Below, one piece after another: positions 9,188-18,390 of a DNA stretch of 64,000 nucleotides. This DNA is from Fibrobacter sp. UWR2 (lineage in GTDB: Bacteria > Fibrobacterota > Fibrobacteria > Fibrobacterales > Fibrobacteraceae), in NCBI RefSeq assembly GCF_002210285.1, contig NZ_MWQE01000004.1:62001-126000 (forward strand), written 5' to 3'. Made by a program: the position numbers and the translations under genes. The notes beneath the pieces are model-generated. The model was not told the DNA's origin and searched no databases. It saw only the letters and a program-made list of their open reading frames with translations. Position 1 is the stretch's first letter. Every line of letters begins with the position of its first letter.

Positions 9188-9943
9188 TCATTTTTCGAAT
9201 TCAATCACGCTCCTGTAAATCGGACGGCCTTCTTTCCTGTACTTGCGTTCAAAACCGGTGGTAATGCCCTCGGTGGGCTCGGCCGTATTGCGGACGATAA
9301 CCTTGCAGGTGGGGAATGCGTCGAAGGTCTCAAGCGCAATCTCGTTGTATTCCTTGTGGTCGGTACCCCAGTAGAATATGCGCTTGCCGGGCTTGAGGCA
9401 GCGGGCGACTTCGGTGAGGAAGTCGGGGCGCAGGAGCCTGTTCTTGTGGTGGCGTTCCTTGGGCCACGGGTCCGGGAAGTACATATGGAAGGCGTCGACG
9501 GTATTGCTCTTTACGCAGTCGCGCAAGAAGTAGAATACATCGCCACGGAGCATGGCCGCATTGCCCTGCTCGATTACGCCGCGCTTGGTCATGCGCTCGA
9601 CGGCAAATGCTGCCCAGGTGTAGTCCCATTCGCTACCCATGATGAAGTAGTCGGGGTGCCTTTCGGCGTAATCCGTCATGAAGTTGCCCTTGCCGCTGCC
9701 GATTTCCACTTCGACGTGGCCGTTTTCATTCGGGAACATGTCCTTCCAGTTGAAATCGAGTGTGTGCGGCTTGCCGTCTGCTGTCTTGATGGGCTTGCGG
9801 TCGCCGTTGGTACGGAACACGTAGTGCCAGAGCCCCTTCTGGTCAGGGTCGGCCTTCAAATCGCGGTAGAATTCCGGAATGACGACTTCCTTAGGCTCTT
9901 TTTTTTCGTTATCGTCTAAAAGTTCTTTTTTTTCTTCTGCCAT
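9188..9943 (-). CDS. trmB: tRNA (guanine-N7-)-methyltransferase
   Basis: Methylates G46 in the variable loop of tRNAs using S-adenosylmethionine. The Rossmann motif VEIGSGKGNF (about 78-87) binds the cofactor, and the family signature FPDPWPKERHHKNRL (about 155-169) holds the catalytic Asp and tRNA-binding basic residues; the C-terminus has the usual TxFERKYR-type motif. The first 25 residues form a Lys/Glu-rich tail. It lies 42 bases ahead of recN and 33 bases after the RNase Z-like gene, in one minus-strand group. Confidence 0.95.
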   Translation of the reverse strand: MAEEKKELLDDNEKKEPKEVVIPEFYRDLKADPDQKGLWHYVFRTNGDRKPIKTADGKPHTLDFNWKDMFPNENGHVEVEIGSGKGNFMTDYAERHPDYFIMGSEWDYTWAAFAVERMTKRGVIEQGNAAMLRGDVFYFLRDCVKSNTVDAFHMYFPDPWPKERHHKNRLLRPDFLTEVARCLKPGKRIFYWGTDHKEYNEIALETFDAFPTCKVIVRNTAEPTEGITTGFERKYRKEGRPIYRSVIEFEK

Positions 9944-9976
9944 AAATTTTACATCTCACACTTCACATTCCACATC

Positions 9977-10867
9977 TTATATAAACGCCACTACCTTCTC
10001 TTTAAATTTTTCGGGGATGGCCTTCTTGAGGGATTCCTGGATGTACTTCTCGGAGTACTTCATCGAGAAGTGATTCAGAATAATCTGTTCGCACTTGACT
10101 TCGTCCCCAAGTTCGTTCAGGGCGTGGACGATGTGGTCTAAATGCGTGTGCCCCTTCTTGCGGCTCATGGGTTCGTCTTCGGGGGCGATGAACGTGCATT
10201 CGGTGACGAGCACCTTTGACTTGAAAATGGAGGCGTTCTCGAGAAGGCTCTCGCCGAGGCAGTCTCCCGTGAAACTCAGTAGCGGCTCGTATACTTCGCG
10301 TGTAATTTCTATGCCGTCCTGGCGCAACTTGATAATTTCGTCGGCACTCTTGCCGAGAAATTCGTCCTTCAGCTTCTTCTTGTGCAGCAGGAGGGTCGCG
10401 CCCAATGCAGGGATGGAATGCTTCACGCTGAAGGGCTCGAGTACGAGATCCTTGCGGTAGCTGAGTGTAATCCGTTCTCCTGCTTTCACGGGGACAATTT
10501 CGGGGTACTGGAACTTGGCTTCGCTCACGCCTTCAAAAAGCGCTTCGGCCTTTATCCAGTTCCGGGCGCCATCGCAGATGGCCTCGGGAATATAGTAGAT
10601 GCTGTCGCGTTCCACTCCCATCATCTTGCGCAGGCTGTGGTGCCTCATGAGGCAACGGGCATGGTCGCCGTGCGCGTGTGTGAGGAAAACATGGTCGAGA
10701 GGTGTTGCCGAAAGCGGACATTCGCCCATGTCGACGCAAAAATTCAGTTCGGGGAACTGCATGTAGGTCGCAAGCCCCGAAATGGCAAAGCCCTGCACGC
10801 TGGAACAGGCCGCCTTGAGGTGGACCTGCTTGAGTGCGTTGTGGATGTACTTGCTTTCGGTTGTCAC
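9977..10867 (-). CDS. Metallo-beta-lactamase-fold hydrolase, RNase Z-like
   Basis: The metal-binding motif THAHGDH (HxHxDH) and later histidines/aspartates (FTGDCLGE, TECTF, HTHLDH) place it in the metallo-beta-lactamase fold, nearest to RNase Z/ElaC, which trims tRNA 3' ends. CCA is not encoded in the one tRNA seen here, so such an enzyme would be needed; the link is inference. The open frame extends upstream to 10930, but that stretch contains the terminator of the preceding gene, so I place the start at the GTG at 10867. No good ribosome site is visible, so the start is uncertain by some codons. Next to trmB, another tRNA enzyme. Confidence 0.78.
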   Translation of the reverse strand: MTTESKYIHNALKQVHLKAACSSVQGFAISGLATYMQFPELNFCVDMGECPLSATPLDHVFLTHAHGDHARCLMRHHSLRKMMGVERDSIYYIPEAICDGARNWIKAEALFEGVSEAKFQYPEIVPVKAGERITLSYRKDLVLEPFSVKHSIPALGATLLLHKKKLKDEFLGKSADEIIKLRQDGIEITREVYEPLLSFTGDCLGESLLENASIFKSKVLVTECTFIAPEDEPMSRKKGHTHLDHIVHALNELGDEVKCEQIILNHFSMKYSEKYIQESLKKAIPEKFKEKVVAFI

Positions 10868-10891
10868 AATAATTACCGTGACAAAATCTAG

Positions 10892-10924
10892 AAAAAAAAG
10901 AAGCCGCGAACGGGGCGGCTTCTT
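10892..10924 (-). terminator. Terminator after lipoprotein gene
   Basis: Ten-base stem AAGAAGCCGC/GCGGCTTCTT with seven-base loop, followed on the minus strand by eight T. It sits inside the longest open frame of the next gene and so argues that gene starts downstream. Confidence 0.85.
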
Positions 10925-10942
10925 GTGCAATATGTGTTTGTG

Positions 10943-11545
10943 CTAAAGGCCCTTGGAAGCCTTGTCTGCAGCGATGATGGCTTCAAAATCTTCGCAGTTC
11001 ATGCGCTCGATGTTGTTACCCATTGCCCTGTTGCGGGTTCTTGCGTTACCCTTCGCTTCGGGAATGCGGAAGCAGAATTCGTACGTACCGCCGAGGTCGG
11101 TCGGAATGCCCATTTTGAAGATGCGGGTCCTTTCCTTGGATTCCTTGTTGTAGATTTCGTGGTAGTCGTAGTTGTTCTTGATTTTTTCGAGTCGCTTTTC
11201 CTGGTTGAACAGGATTTCGTTCACGATAGGCCCGTCCAGGTATAGCGGAAGGGAGTTCTGGAAGCGGAGCTCGAGCTTGTTGCCTGTCTTGACAATGGAT
11301 GTCTCGCTCGGCTTGATAAGGTAGCGTTGTTGCGGAATGTTCTTGTACGCCTTGTTGTGGGCCTTGCGGACGCCGCACATTTCGCGCATGTCCGGATTCG
11401 CGACAAAGTCGATATCGCGGCAAATGGGGGGGAGGTTCGTGGGGACCTCGAGATCGTCACCATTGGAGGAACCAGCACAGCCGGCAAACAGGGTCAATGA
11501 GGCGAGAAGGGTGGTCAACTTGATGGCGAAAAGTTTCGATTTCAT
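10943..11545 (-). CDS. Lipoprotein of unknown function
   Basis: Signal peptide with lipobox LFAGC (Cys at about residue 23), followed by a GSSNGDD spacer that leads away from the membrane. The mature part (about 175 residues) has four cysteines, an Arg/Asn-rich C-terminal third (RTRNRAMGNN), and no family I can name. Closed by a strong terminator and preceded by 230 bases of spacer, so probably monocistronic. A TATATTTG box precedes the ATG by only a few bases. Confidence 0.75.
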   Translation of the reverse strand: MKSKLFAIKLTTLLASLTLFAGCAGSSNGDDLEVPTNLPPICRDIDFVANPDMREMCGVRKAHNKAYKNIPQQRYLIKPSETSIVKTGNKLELRFQNSLPLYLDGPIVNEILFNQEKRLEKIKNNYDYHEIYNKESKERTRIFKMGIPTDLGGTYEFCFRIPEAKGNARTRNRAMGNNIERMNCEDFEAIIAADKASKGL

Positions 11546-11775
11546 ATCTCAAATATAAATTATCTGCCCTGAAAAACTTTTTTTTTCTTTTTTTTCTGAA
11601 AAAAAATTGCCGGAAGGGGATGTTTTGTGCGCGTAACAAGAATTCGTGAAAAGAAAAAGTTACATAAAAGTTTACGGGAGGGGTATGTGTTTTTACTTTT
11701 TTTGCGCCACGGGCTTTATCGGGCAAAATAAATACTAACTTTTGTTCGGGAATAGATTGGGTAAAACGGTATACG
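11546..11775. other. 230-bp divergent intergenic region
   Basis: AT-rich spacer between the minus-strand lipoprotein gene and plus-strand xth. It contains a long run of T and A (about 11577-11609), which could act as a terminator-less spacer or promoter UP-like DNA, but I see no gene, structured RNA or convincing operator. Confidence 0.5.
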
Positions 11776-12573
11776 ATGAATATATACAGTTGGAACGTGA
11801 ATGGAATCCGTTCGGCTCTCAAGAAGGGGTTCGGGGAATGGTTCGAGTCGACAGCTCCCGATATCCTCTGCCTGCAGGAGGTTCGCGCCGAACAGGATCA
11901 GGCCGATGGTCTGCTTGTTCCGGATGGCTACTACACGTACTGGAATTCATGCAAGCGCAAGAAGGGCTACAGCGGCGTCGCCGTGTTTTCGCGTATTGAG
12001 CCCGATGCGGTAAACTATGGCTTCGATATCGAGGAGTTCGACGAAGAGGGCCGTGTACTGCAGCTCGTGTTCCCCGACTGGGTCCTGAACTCCATCTACT
12101 TCCCGAACGGCGGCTCCGGAGACGACCGCCTGGACTACAAGTTGCGCTTTTACGATGCCTTCCTCGAGAATTCCCAGCGCTGGATCCGCGATGGCAAGCA
12201 CGTGCTTACCGTGGGCGACTACAATACCTGCCACAAGGAAATCGATATCGCCCGTCCCAAGGAAAATGAGAACGTGAGCGGATTCTTGCCTATTGAACGC
12301 GCCTGGATGGACAAGTATGTGGAAAGCGGCTTCGTGGATACGTTCCGCAAGCTTCATCCCGATACGAGAGATGTCTATTCGTGGTGGTCGAACCGATTTG
12401 GTGCGCGTGCACGTAACGTTGGCTGGCGTCTGGATTACGCCTTTGTCGACGAGGCTCTTTTCCCGAACGTGATTAATTCCGAGATACACACCTCCGTACC
12501 CGGGTCGGATCACTGTCCGATTAGCATTGAACTGGAGCCGCCGTTTGCGCCGCTCCCGATTGTAAACGACTAG
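11776..12573 (+). CDS. xth: Exodeoxyribonuclease III
   Basis: AP endonuclease and 3'-5' exonuclease of base excision repair. The sequence has the exonuclease/endonuclease/phosphatase fold signatures: MNIYSWNVNGIRSA at the N-terminus, LCLQEVRAE with the metal-binding Glu (about 34-42), GDYNTCHKEIDIARPK (about 149-164), GWRLDYAFV, and PGSDHCPI with the catalytic Asp-His near the C-terminus. Length of 265 is typical. It lies alone between a divergent lipoprotein gene and a convergent hypothetical gene. Confidence 0.95.
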   Translation: MNIYSWNVNGIRSALKKGFGEWFESTAPDILCLQEVRAEQDQADGLLVPDGYYTYWNSCKRKKGYSGVAVFSRIEPDAVNYGFDIEEFDEEGRVLQLVFPDWVLNSIYFPNGGSGDDRLDYKLRFYDAFLENSQRWIRDGKHVLTVGDYNTCHKEIDIARPKENENVSGFLPIERAWMDKYVESGFVDTFRKLHPDTRDVYSWWSNRFGARARNVGWRLDYAFVDEALFPNVINSEIHTSVPGSDHCPISIELEPPFAPLPIVND

Positions 12574-12582
12574 GCGTTGCGA

Positions 12583-13155
12583 CTAGAAGTTTAATGCGAG
12601 GCCGAATCCGCCCTGCGGAGTGGGGCCGAACTGGATGTTGAAACTGGTCGTTTCTTCGGAGATTTCGTCGTCAGATTCGCTTGCCGGTTCCGGTTGGGCT
12701 GCGTTCTTGCCGCTCTGGCTATTGTAGAGTTCGATGGCGCCGTCCTTCTTGGCATCGCCGACCTTTTCCATGATAATTGCTGCAACAATGGCGATTGCGC
12801 CACCGATAATGATCGGTCCTCTTCCGTTCCCGAAAGTCCCGTATTCCATGTCGGCCTGCGCGTCTACGAGACCGTAGCCGACACAGAAGCCGCCGGCAAA
12901 GGCGATTCCCCACGAAGTGTAGCGAAGGATATTGCCCGTATTCCACTTATCATTTGCTTCGGGAACGTAAACGAGCAGGTTTTCGACTTCGTCGACATTC
13001 GATTCCCTGCCATCGACTGTATAGGTATTGAAGAAAAATCCGCGTTCGAATGTGATGGTGTGCTTGGCGTTGCCATCTATTACGCCTGAATTGTGCTGTG
13101 CAAAAGCGGTGGCTGCAGAACAGAGCGCAAAGAACAGGATGAGCAGGTTTTTCAT
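12583..13155 (-). CDS. Secreted or membrane protein of unknown function
   Basis: The open frame can be read from 13194, but the ATG at 13155 with GGGG just ahead gives a clean signal peptide (MKNLLILFFALCSAATAFAQ). The mature part has a short exposed segment, one or two glycine-rich hydrophobic stretches (about 80-130, including GGFCVGYG and IIIGGAIAIVAAII), an acidic linker and a C-terminal FGPTPQGGFGLALNF. The aromatic C-terminal end resembles outer-membrane proteins but the protein is too small for a confident barrel call. No family recognised. Confidence 0.65.
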   Translation of the reverse strand: MKNLLILFFALCSAATAFAQHNSGVIDGNAKHTITFERGFFFNTYTVDGRESNVDEVENLLVYVPEANDKWNTGNILRYTSWGIAFAGGFCVGYGLVDAQADMEYGTFGNGRGPIIIGGAIAIVAAIIMEKVGDAKKDGAIELYNSQSGKNAAQPEPASESDDEISEETTSFNIQFGPTPQGGFGLALNF

Positions 13156-13246
13156 GATTTCCCCTTTTTTGTGTGCGTCAAATATAGCAAACAAACGAAT
13201 TACCTTATGGTAATTTTTCTTTACATGAGGCCTGGTGGGATTCGGA

Positions 13247-15097
13247 CTAGAACTGGAAGTAGATGAACGGGCAGCTGTCTGCGCTCATGAACTGGTAGAT
13301 GACGAAGATGATGAATGCCGTAGAAAGCACCATCAGGGGTATGGGCTGCGAAGCGAACATGATGCGGTAACGGCTCTTCCATTTCTTGGGAATCCAGTGG
13401 ATGAGCATGCCCGCGATAAACACAAGGATAATATTGATGTGTTCCCAGGCGATGGTTCCGAGGGTATCCCATTTCCAGGCGGTGCCCATCTGCTGGACCA
13501 TGTTCTTCGCGGTGTTCCAGGCAACCTCGTTTGCCTCGGCGGGATCGAGGTTAGAGCCTGCACGGAAGAAGAGTCGTGTAAATGTGATGAACACGAAGGT
13601 GAGCGTAACGTTCCATGCTACGTAGAGCCAGTGGTAGGTCTTGTCGCTGAAGAGGCGGAAAATCATCACGGAGAAGATCCCTGTGAAGAGCACTCCGAAC
13701 CATACGGCGGTAATCGCGCAGATGGCGATGTGATAGTTCTTGTAGACGATGGCGCTCACGGCAAACAGGATGAGTGCCGCGGAGGCGCGGAAGGTAATGC
13801 TTCTCTTGACCCAGATCTTGTTGAATACCTGGCCGAAACCGTTGAGACCGCCCCAGATAATGAAGTTCCAGCTGGCACCGTGCCACCAGCCGCCCACGAT
13901 CTGTGTGGCCATGGCGTTCATGTTCGTGGAGATGAACTTGCGGGAATCCGGCTTGAAGTAGGCGTAGATGGAAATGTAGAGAAATAGCGCGATGAGGGCG
14001 ATGGCGACCCATACGCTACCTGAAAGCATGATGGCGACAAGGCTCAAGAAGCCCATCCAGAAGAAGGTACCGATGGAAGCCCCGCGGTTACCGCCCAGCG
14101 GGATATACAGGTAGTCGCGCCACCAGCTAGAAAGCGAGATGTGCCAACGGCGCCAGAATTCCGTGGGGGAGAGCGCCTTGTAGGGGCTGTTGAAGTTCTG
14201 CGGCAGGCGGAAGCCCATGAGGAGGGCAACGCCGATGGCGATGTCGGTATAGCCCGAGAAGTCGGCGTACACCTGCAGGGAGTAGGCGAAAAGCGCGATG
14301 AGGTTCTCGAGACCCGTATAGAGTAGCGGCTGGTCGAACACGCGGTCCACGAAGTTGGTCGCGAGATAGTCGCTCAGGATAATCTTCTTGCCGAGCCCGT
14401 TCAGAATCCAGAACACGGCCATGCCGAAGGCGCGTCGGGGCAAAAAGTACGGCTTGTAGAGCTGCGGGACGAACTTGTCGGCACGCACGATGGGGCCTGC
14501 CACGAGTTGCGGGAAGAACGATAGGTAGAAACCGAAGTTCAGGATGTTCGTCACGGGCTTGATCTTGCCGCGATAGATGTCAATGCAGTAGCTCATCGCC
14601 TGGAACGTGAAGAACGAGATGCCCACCGGCAAAATGATGGTATCGACGAGCGAGTGCGTGTTGAATATCTTGTTGCTTGCGGCTGCGAAGAAGTTGTACA
14701 CGTGCAGTTCGATGCCGGTAAAGTCGTAAAGAGCGTCGAGGAAGAAGTAGGAATACTTGTAGTAGCAGAGGACGAGCAGGTCGATGATGACGACAATAAT
14801 CATCAGGAACTTTTTCTTCCATTTCACCTGGGCCTTTTCAATCCACTTGCCGATAAAGAAGTTCGCGATAACGCAGAAGATGAGGATGCACACATAGCTG
14901 CCGCTCGTCTTGTAGTAGAAGAAGAGGCTGGTCGCAAAGAGGAACGCGTTACGGAGCAGGAGTTTCCGGTGTACAAGCGAGAAGATGGCGAAGACGACCG
15001 CAAAGAAGCCCCAGAAGTAGAACTGCGTAAATAGGAGCGGGCTGTTCGGGTCGAATGCAAACGTGCGGGTGAGGTAAGGTATTAAGTAGTCAAGCAT
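13247..15097 (-). CDS. MBOAT-family membrane O-acyltransferase (AlgI-like)
   Basis: A polytopic membrane protein that moves acyl groups, usually acetyl, across the inner membrane for O-acylation of an extracellular polymer. It has the MBOAT block with the catalytic histidine in GGWWHGASWNFIIWGG (about 400-415) and the upstream segment SPTEFWRRWHISLSSWWRDY that is typical of AlgI and DltB relatives. At 616 residues it is longer than AlgI (about 500), with extra C-terminal helices. It is the last gene of hisS-SGNH-SGNH-MBOAT; the two SGNH proteins are the natural partners that complete the transfer in the periplasm. The acceptor polymer is unknown. Confidence 0.88.
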   Translation of the reverse strand: MLDYLIPYLTRTFAFDPNSPLLFTQFYFWGFFAVVFAIFSLVHRKLLLRNAFLFATSLFFYYKTSGSYVCILIFCVIANFFIGKWIEKAQVKWKKKFLMIIVVIIDLLVLCYYKYSYFFLDALYDFTGIELHVYNFFAAASNKIFNTHSLVDTIILPVGISFFTFQAMSYCIDIYRGKIKPVTNILNFGFYLSFFPQLVAGPIVRADKFVPQLYKPYFLPRRAFGMAVFWILNGLGKKIILSDYLATNFVDRVFDQPLLYTGLENLIALFAYSLQVYADFSGYTDIAIGVALLMGFRLPQNFNSPYKALSPTEFWRRWHISLSSWWRDYLYIPLGGNRGASIGTFFWMGFLSLVAIMLSGSVWVAIALIALFLYISIYAYFKPDSRKFISTNMNAMATQIVGGWWHGASWNFIIWGGLNGFGQVFNKIWVKRSITFRASAALILFAVSAIVYKNYHIAICAITAVWFGVLFTGIFSVMIFRLFSDKTYHWLYVAWNVTLTFVFITFTRLFFRAGSNLDPAEANEVAWNTAKNMVQQMGTAWKWDTLGTIAWEHINIILVFIAGMLIHWIPKKWKSRYRIMFASQPIPLMVLSTAFIIFVIYQFMSADSCPFIYFQF

Positions 15098-15115
15098 TTC
15101 TTTAAAAGGTTGTTA

Positions 15116-16822
15116 CTATTTCTTTGGCTTTTCTTCCACCTTCTTTGGTGTCGGCTCGAGTGCGGGGAGGTTCGCGATGTGTTCCTGGTAGGCATCGATA
15201 AGCGCCTTGTAGAACATGTCGCCGAGCAGGTGGTAGCCCGCCATATTGAAATGAATCTTGTCTTTTTTCGCGAGGCTTGCCTTTTCCCACTTGGCCATGG
15301 ATCCGAGGCCACCCATCAGGGAGAACTTGTCCCACACGCCGGCCTTGTGCTTTTCGGCAAGCGAGAAGAACGCCTTGCGGGCCTGTTCACCTACGGGGTG
15401 CTGCACGTAGCGGCGCTTGCGCACCTTGCGGTACATGTCGTTGTTGGTCTCGAATATGAACGCGACATTCGGGTTCACGCGCCTGATGCGCTCGATAAGG
15501 ATGTCATAGTTGTTGCGGAAGGTCTTGTCGTCGAACTTCTCGACGTTCGCGTCATTGATGCCGATTGCAAATATTACGAGGTCGGGCTTGAGGAAGGCGA
15601 GTTCCTTTTCGAACAGCGGGCAGACCTCCTCGAAGTAGTGCGCGATGCGGGCTCCGTTGATGCCCACGTTCGTGTAGACGATTCCCGGGTAGTTCGATTC
15701 GGAGATGACACCTGTCATGGTGAAGCGCGGACGTACAATCGAGAGCGTTTCGGAAAGGGCTATCAGCGAATCGCATATCGCTTTCTGCAAGGTATCTGCA
15801 ACGACGGTGGAGTCGTTCTTGCGGGTGGAGTCTTTTGCCGTAGTGTCGGCCCGCTGCTTTGTGGAATCGAGGAAAACCCTGCATGCGGCGAGCAGGTCGT
15901 TCTTGGGTTCTTCCTTCTCGAGGCAGGTCGTATCCATAATGTCGCAGTTGCCCTGGAACATGGAGTCTGCGGAGGCCTCCTGGTTGTCGGGTAGGGCGTT
16001 CTTCTTCGCGGTACTGTCTGCGGTAGAATCCGCATTCAGCGTGTCGAGGTTTGCACGGTAGATGGAATCCTGAACAAGCGAATCGATGAGGTACTTCGTT
16101 ACCTTTGCCTGGAGGGCGGTATCGGCCCAGCGGAAGGCAAAGTGTAGAGTGTCTATCGGGCGGGGGCTCTTGAACACGTAGCTCTGCGTGGCGGTGTCGC
16201 GTACTCCCTTGATATCTACCGAATCGACTACGAGTACGGGAACGACGTTATTGCTGTCGCTGTACCCGAATAGGCGGAACTTGGTTTCGGCGTAGATCGG
16301 GGAAGAATTGTACTTGTCGAGCAGAAGCGTGAATTCGGCGCGCGGGTCACTGGTACTGACGGCGATGCCCAGAAGGCCGAGAGGTTTCTTGACTTCGCGG
16401 AGCACGTTCTTGCTCATGTCCCACACGCCCTTGTACTGCGAACCATAGCTGGAAGGCGTGTTGGTGCGGGCGGCGGAATACGGGAAAACGAATCCGCGGC
16501 CAGCGGAGGAACCCGGGTATTCTTTCACGAGGTGCTCGCGGATACGGCCCGAGACGACGTCTGCCTGGATGTGCGAACCGCCGATATGGACGATGTTGAC
16601 CTTGCCCTTGTTCTCGAACACGAGCGAGTCCATCTTTTGGAAGAAGGGCTCAAATGCAGCCTTGCCGCTCGGGAACTGGATGAGGTTTAGCGTGGAATCG
16701 ATGAAGTCGTATTTGGAAAAATCGATGATGTAGCTTGCGGGTGTCGTGACCGGGGGCGCAGCGAACAGTGCGGTGGCGAGTATGCCCGTGATGAGGCAAA
16801 GGGTGCGAGAAAATCTTGTCAT
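15116..16822 (-). CDS. SGNH/GDSL-type periplasmic esterase/acyltransferase, second of pair
   Basis: Signal peptide (about 1-22) then a region with the SGNH block I written as NIVHIGGSHIQAD (about 78-90; GGSH in place of GDSH) and a later block with AIGINDAN and a C-terminal KIHFNMAGYHLLGD, which supplies the Asp/His pair (DxxH form). This is the layout of AlgJ/AlgX- and DltD-like proteins that work with MBOAT acyltransferases. A low-complexity insert rich in Asp, Ser and Thr lies at about 240-330. Gly replaces Asp before the serine, which also occurs in some relatives. Starts inside the upstream gene (ATGA overlap). Confidence 0.8.
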   Translation of the reverse strand: MTRFSRTLCLITGILATALFAAPPVTTPASYIIDFSKYDFIDSTLNLIQFPSGKAAFEPFFQKMDSLVFENKGKVNIVHIGGSHIQADVVSGRIREHLVKEYPGSSAGRGFVFPYSAARTNTPSSYGSQYKGVWDMSKNVLREVKKPLGLLGIAVSTSDPRAEFTLLLDKYNSSPIYAETKFRLFGYSDSNNVVPVLVVDSVDIKGVRDTATQSYVFKSPRPIDTLHFAFRWADTALQAKVTKYLIDSLVQDSIYRANLDTLNADSTADSTAKKNALPDNQEASADSMFQGNCDIMDTTCLEKEEPKNDLLAACRVFLDSTKQRADTTAKDSTRKNDSTVVADTLQKAICDSLIALSETLSIVRPRFTMTGVISESNYPGIVYTNVGINGARIAHYFEEVCPLFEKELAFLKPDLVIFAIGINDANVEKFDDKTFRNNYDILIERIRRVNPNVAFIFETNNDMYRKVRKRRYVQHPVGEQARKAFFSLAEKHKAGVWDKFSLMGGLGSMAKWEKASLAKKDKIHFNMAGYHLLGDMFYKALIDAYQEHIANLPALEPTPKKVEEKPKK

Positions 16823-18384
16823 TGCTCCGCCTCCGCCTGTGGTGCCTTCTCTGCGGGCTTTGCGAACTTCTGAATATCCTTCAGCTTCGCGTCGTCAATC
16901 TTGTGCTTGTCGCGGAACTTGAAGTAGTCGTAGTGCATGCGCAGCGCATTGCAGAAGAGTTCACCCATGTAGGCGGCACCCCTGCGGCTGAAGTGGATGT
17001 AGTCGGCACCGGCGAGCGGCGGGGACTGCTTGACCCATTTGCGCATGGAACCTTCGCCACCCATCACGCGGTACATGTCCCAGTAGGCGGCTCCGTTCTC
17101 GAGAGCGACTTCGCGCAGGAACTCGATCGTGGGCAACAGGCCGGGATAGCTCTTCATCTTGCCGTCCATCTGGCGTGCCATGTCGGCGGGGCCGATGAAC
17201 AGGATGTCCGCGTCGGGGTTCGCTGCCTGGATGGTCTGGATCTGCTTCGCGATGAGGTTCTTGTTGTACTCGATGTTGCTCTTGTTGATTCCCGGAACCA
17301 GATTTCCGCCATATTCCATGATGATAAGGCGTGCGTTCATTGCCTTGAACGATTCGGCGAGGAGTTCCTTGTCCATGCGGCTGAAAACCGTGCCCGAACT
17401 GCCGCGCATGGCGACGTTGTCGACAGCGACGCCGTAGGGACCGTCGACTGAGACGGAGTAGATTTCGGCATTGCCGGAGAGGTATACCTTTGCGTTAGAC
17501 GTGGTGTCGGGGAGTTTCCATGTGAACACGCGGAGCTTGTTGAACTTTTCGTCCGTAGGGGCAGGGGCGTCCACGAACTTCTTCTTGCGCTTTTCCTTGT
17601 CGGTGCCTTCGTTCTCGATGACGGTTGCTTCGTAGGCGAGCCTTACCTTCAGGTTGCCACGCTTGCTGGCGAGAACCCTGATAGTGCCGTAGCCGCCGAC
17701 GCGTGTGAACTTGCCGTCCTTGTCTTCGCGCTTCTTGATGCCGATGACGGCGCTACCCTGCAGCTTGCTCACCTGTGCGAGAGGGCCGTAACGGTTGTGG
17801 TCGGCGCGGTCTTCTTCGGTACCGAACATGATGAAGCGGGTGAGGTCGCCGTTGTTCCACACGCTTGTCGTCTGCGACGGGATGTTCAGTACGGCGGGGA
17901 GCATGCCCGGACCGCCACCGCCGAATTCCTTCTGCAGGTCTTCGCGGATTGTGGAGGAAATGCGGTCTTCCTCGAGTTGCGAGTCACCGTAGTGCATGAT
18001 ATGCACGATGTTCGAATCGATCTTGGCGAGTTCCAGATGCAGGAACAGACGGTCAAACCATGTAGGGTCGTTGTTCGGCAGGTCGAACCTGTTGCGCCCG
18101 TTCTTGAAGAAGTCCTCATAGAAGTTCAGCGAGTCGGAGAACTCGGCGAATTCCTTCGCCTGCGTGGCCGCCATCATTTCCTCGATTGCCTTTTGCGGGT
18201 CGGTCTCGGCGTTGTCGTCTTCGGCGACGGCATTGGGGTCCTGTTTCTCGAAGATATCGGTGAGGGCCGGGAACCTGAATGTAGTGTCTGCAATGGTGAT
18301 GCCGCTTGCCGGGTAGAGCCATGCCATGAGGCCGAGTACGACGAACAGGCTTAAAATGCTGAGGAATGATTTGAATGGGGTCAT
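16819..18384 (-). CDS. SGNH/GDSL-type periplasmic esterase/acyltransferase, first of pair
   Basis: Begins with a hydrophobic anchor (about 8-28) and an acidic linker, then block I as VHIMHYGDSQLEEDRIS (about 127-143), block with YGGNLVPG, FIGPADMARQM and the C-terminal ADYIHFSRRGAAYMGE, giving the catalytic Ser, Asn/Gly, Asp and His of an SGNH fold. It resembles the downstream SGNH protein in order of blocks but not closely in sequence. Overlaps that gene by four bases and starts six bases after hisS. The C-terminus is a low-complexity Ala/Glu tail. Probable role: de- or re-O-acylation of an exported glycan. Confidence 0.8.
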   Translation of the reverse strand: MTPFKSFLSILSLFVVLGLMAWLYPASGITIADTTFRFPALTDIFEKQDPNAVAEDDNAETDPQKAIEEMMAATQAKEFAEFSDSLNFYEDFFKNGRNRFDLPNNDPTWFDRLFLHLELAKIDSNIVHIMHYGDSQLEEDRISSTIREDLQKEFGGGGPGMLPAVLNIPSQTTSVWNNGDLTRFIMFGTEEDRADHNRYGPLAQVSKLQGSAVIGIKKREDKDGKFTRVGGYGTIRVLASKRGNLKVRLAYEATVIENEGTDKEKRKKKFVDAPAPTDEKFNKLRVFTWKLPDTTSNAKVYLSGNAEIYSVSVDGPYGVAVDNVAMRGSSGTVFSRMDKELLAESFKAMNARLIIMEYGGNLVPGINKSNIEYNKNLIAKQIQTIQAANPDADILFIGPADMARQMDGKMKSYPGLLPTIEFLREVALENGAAYWDMYRVMGGEGSMRKWVKQSPPLAGADYIHFSRRGAAYMGELFCNALRMHYDYFKFRDKHKIDDAKLKDIQKFAKPAEKAPQAEAEQ

Positions 18385-18390
18385 GTGCTT

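Noticed and set aside
10868..10930. Upstream extension of the RNase Z-like gene
   Set aside because: It contains the terminator of the preceding lipoprotein gene, so it cannot be the normal start.
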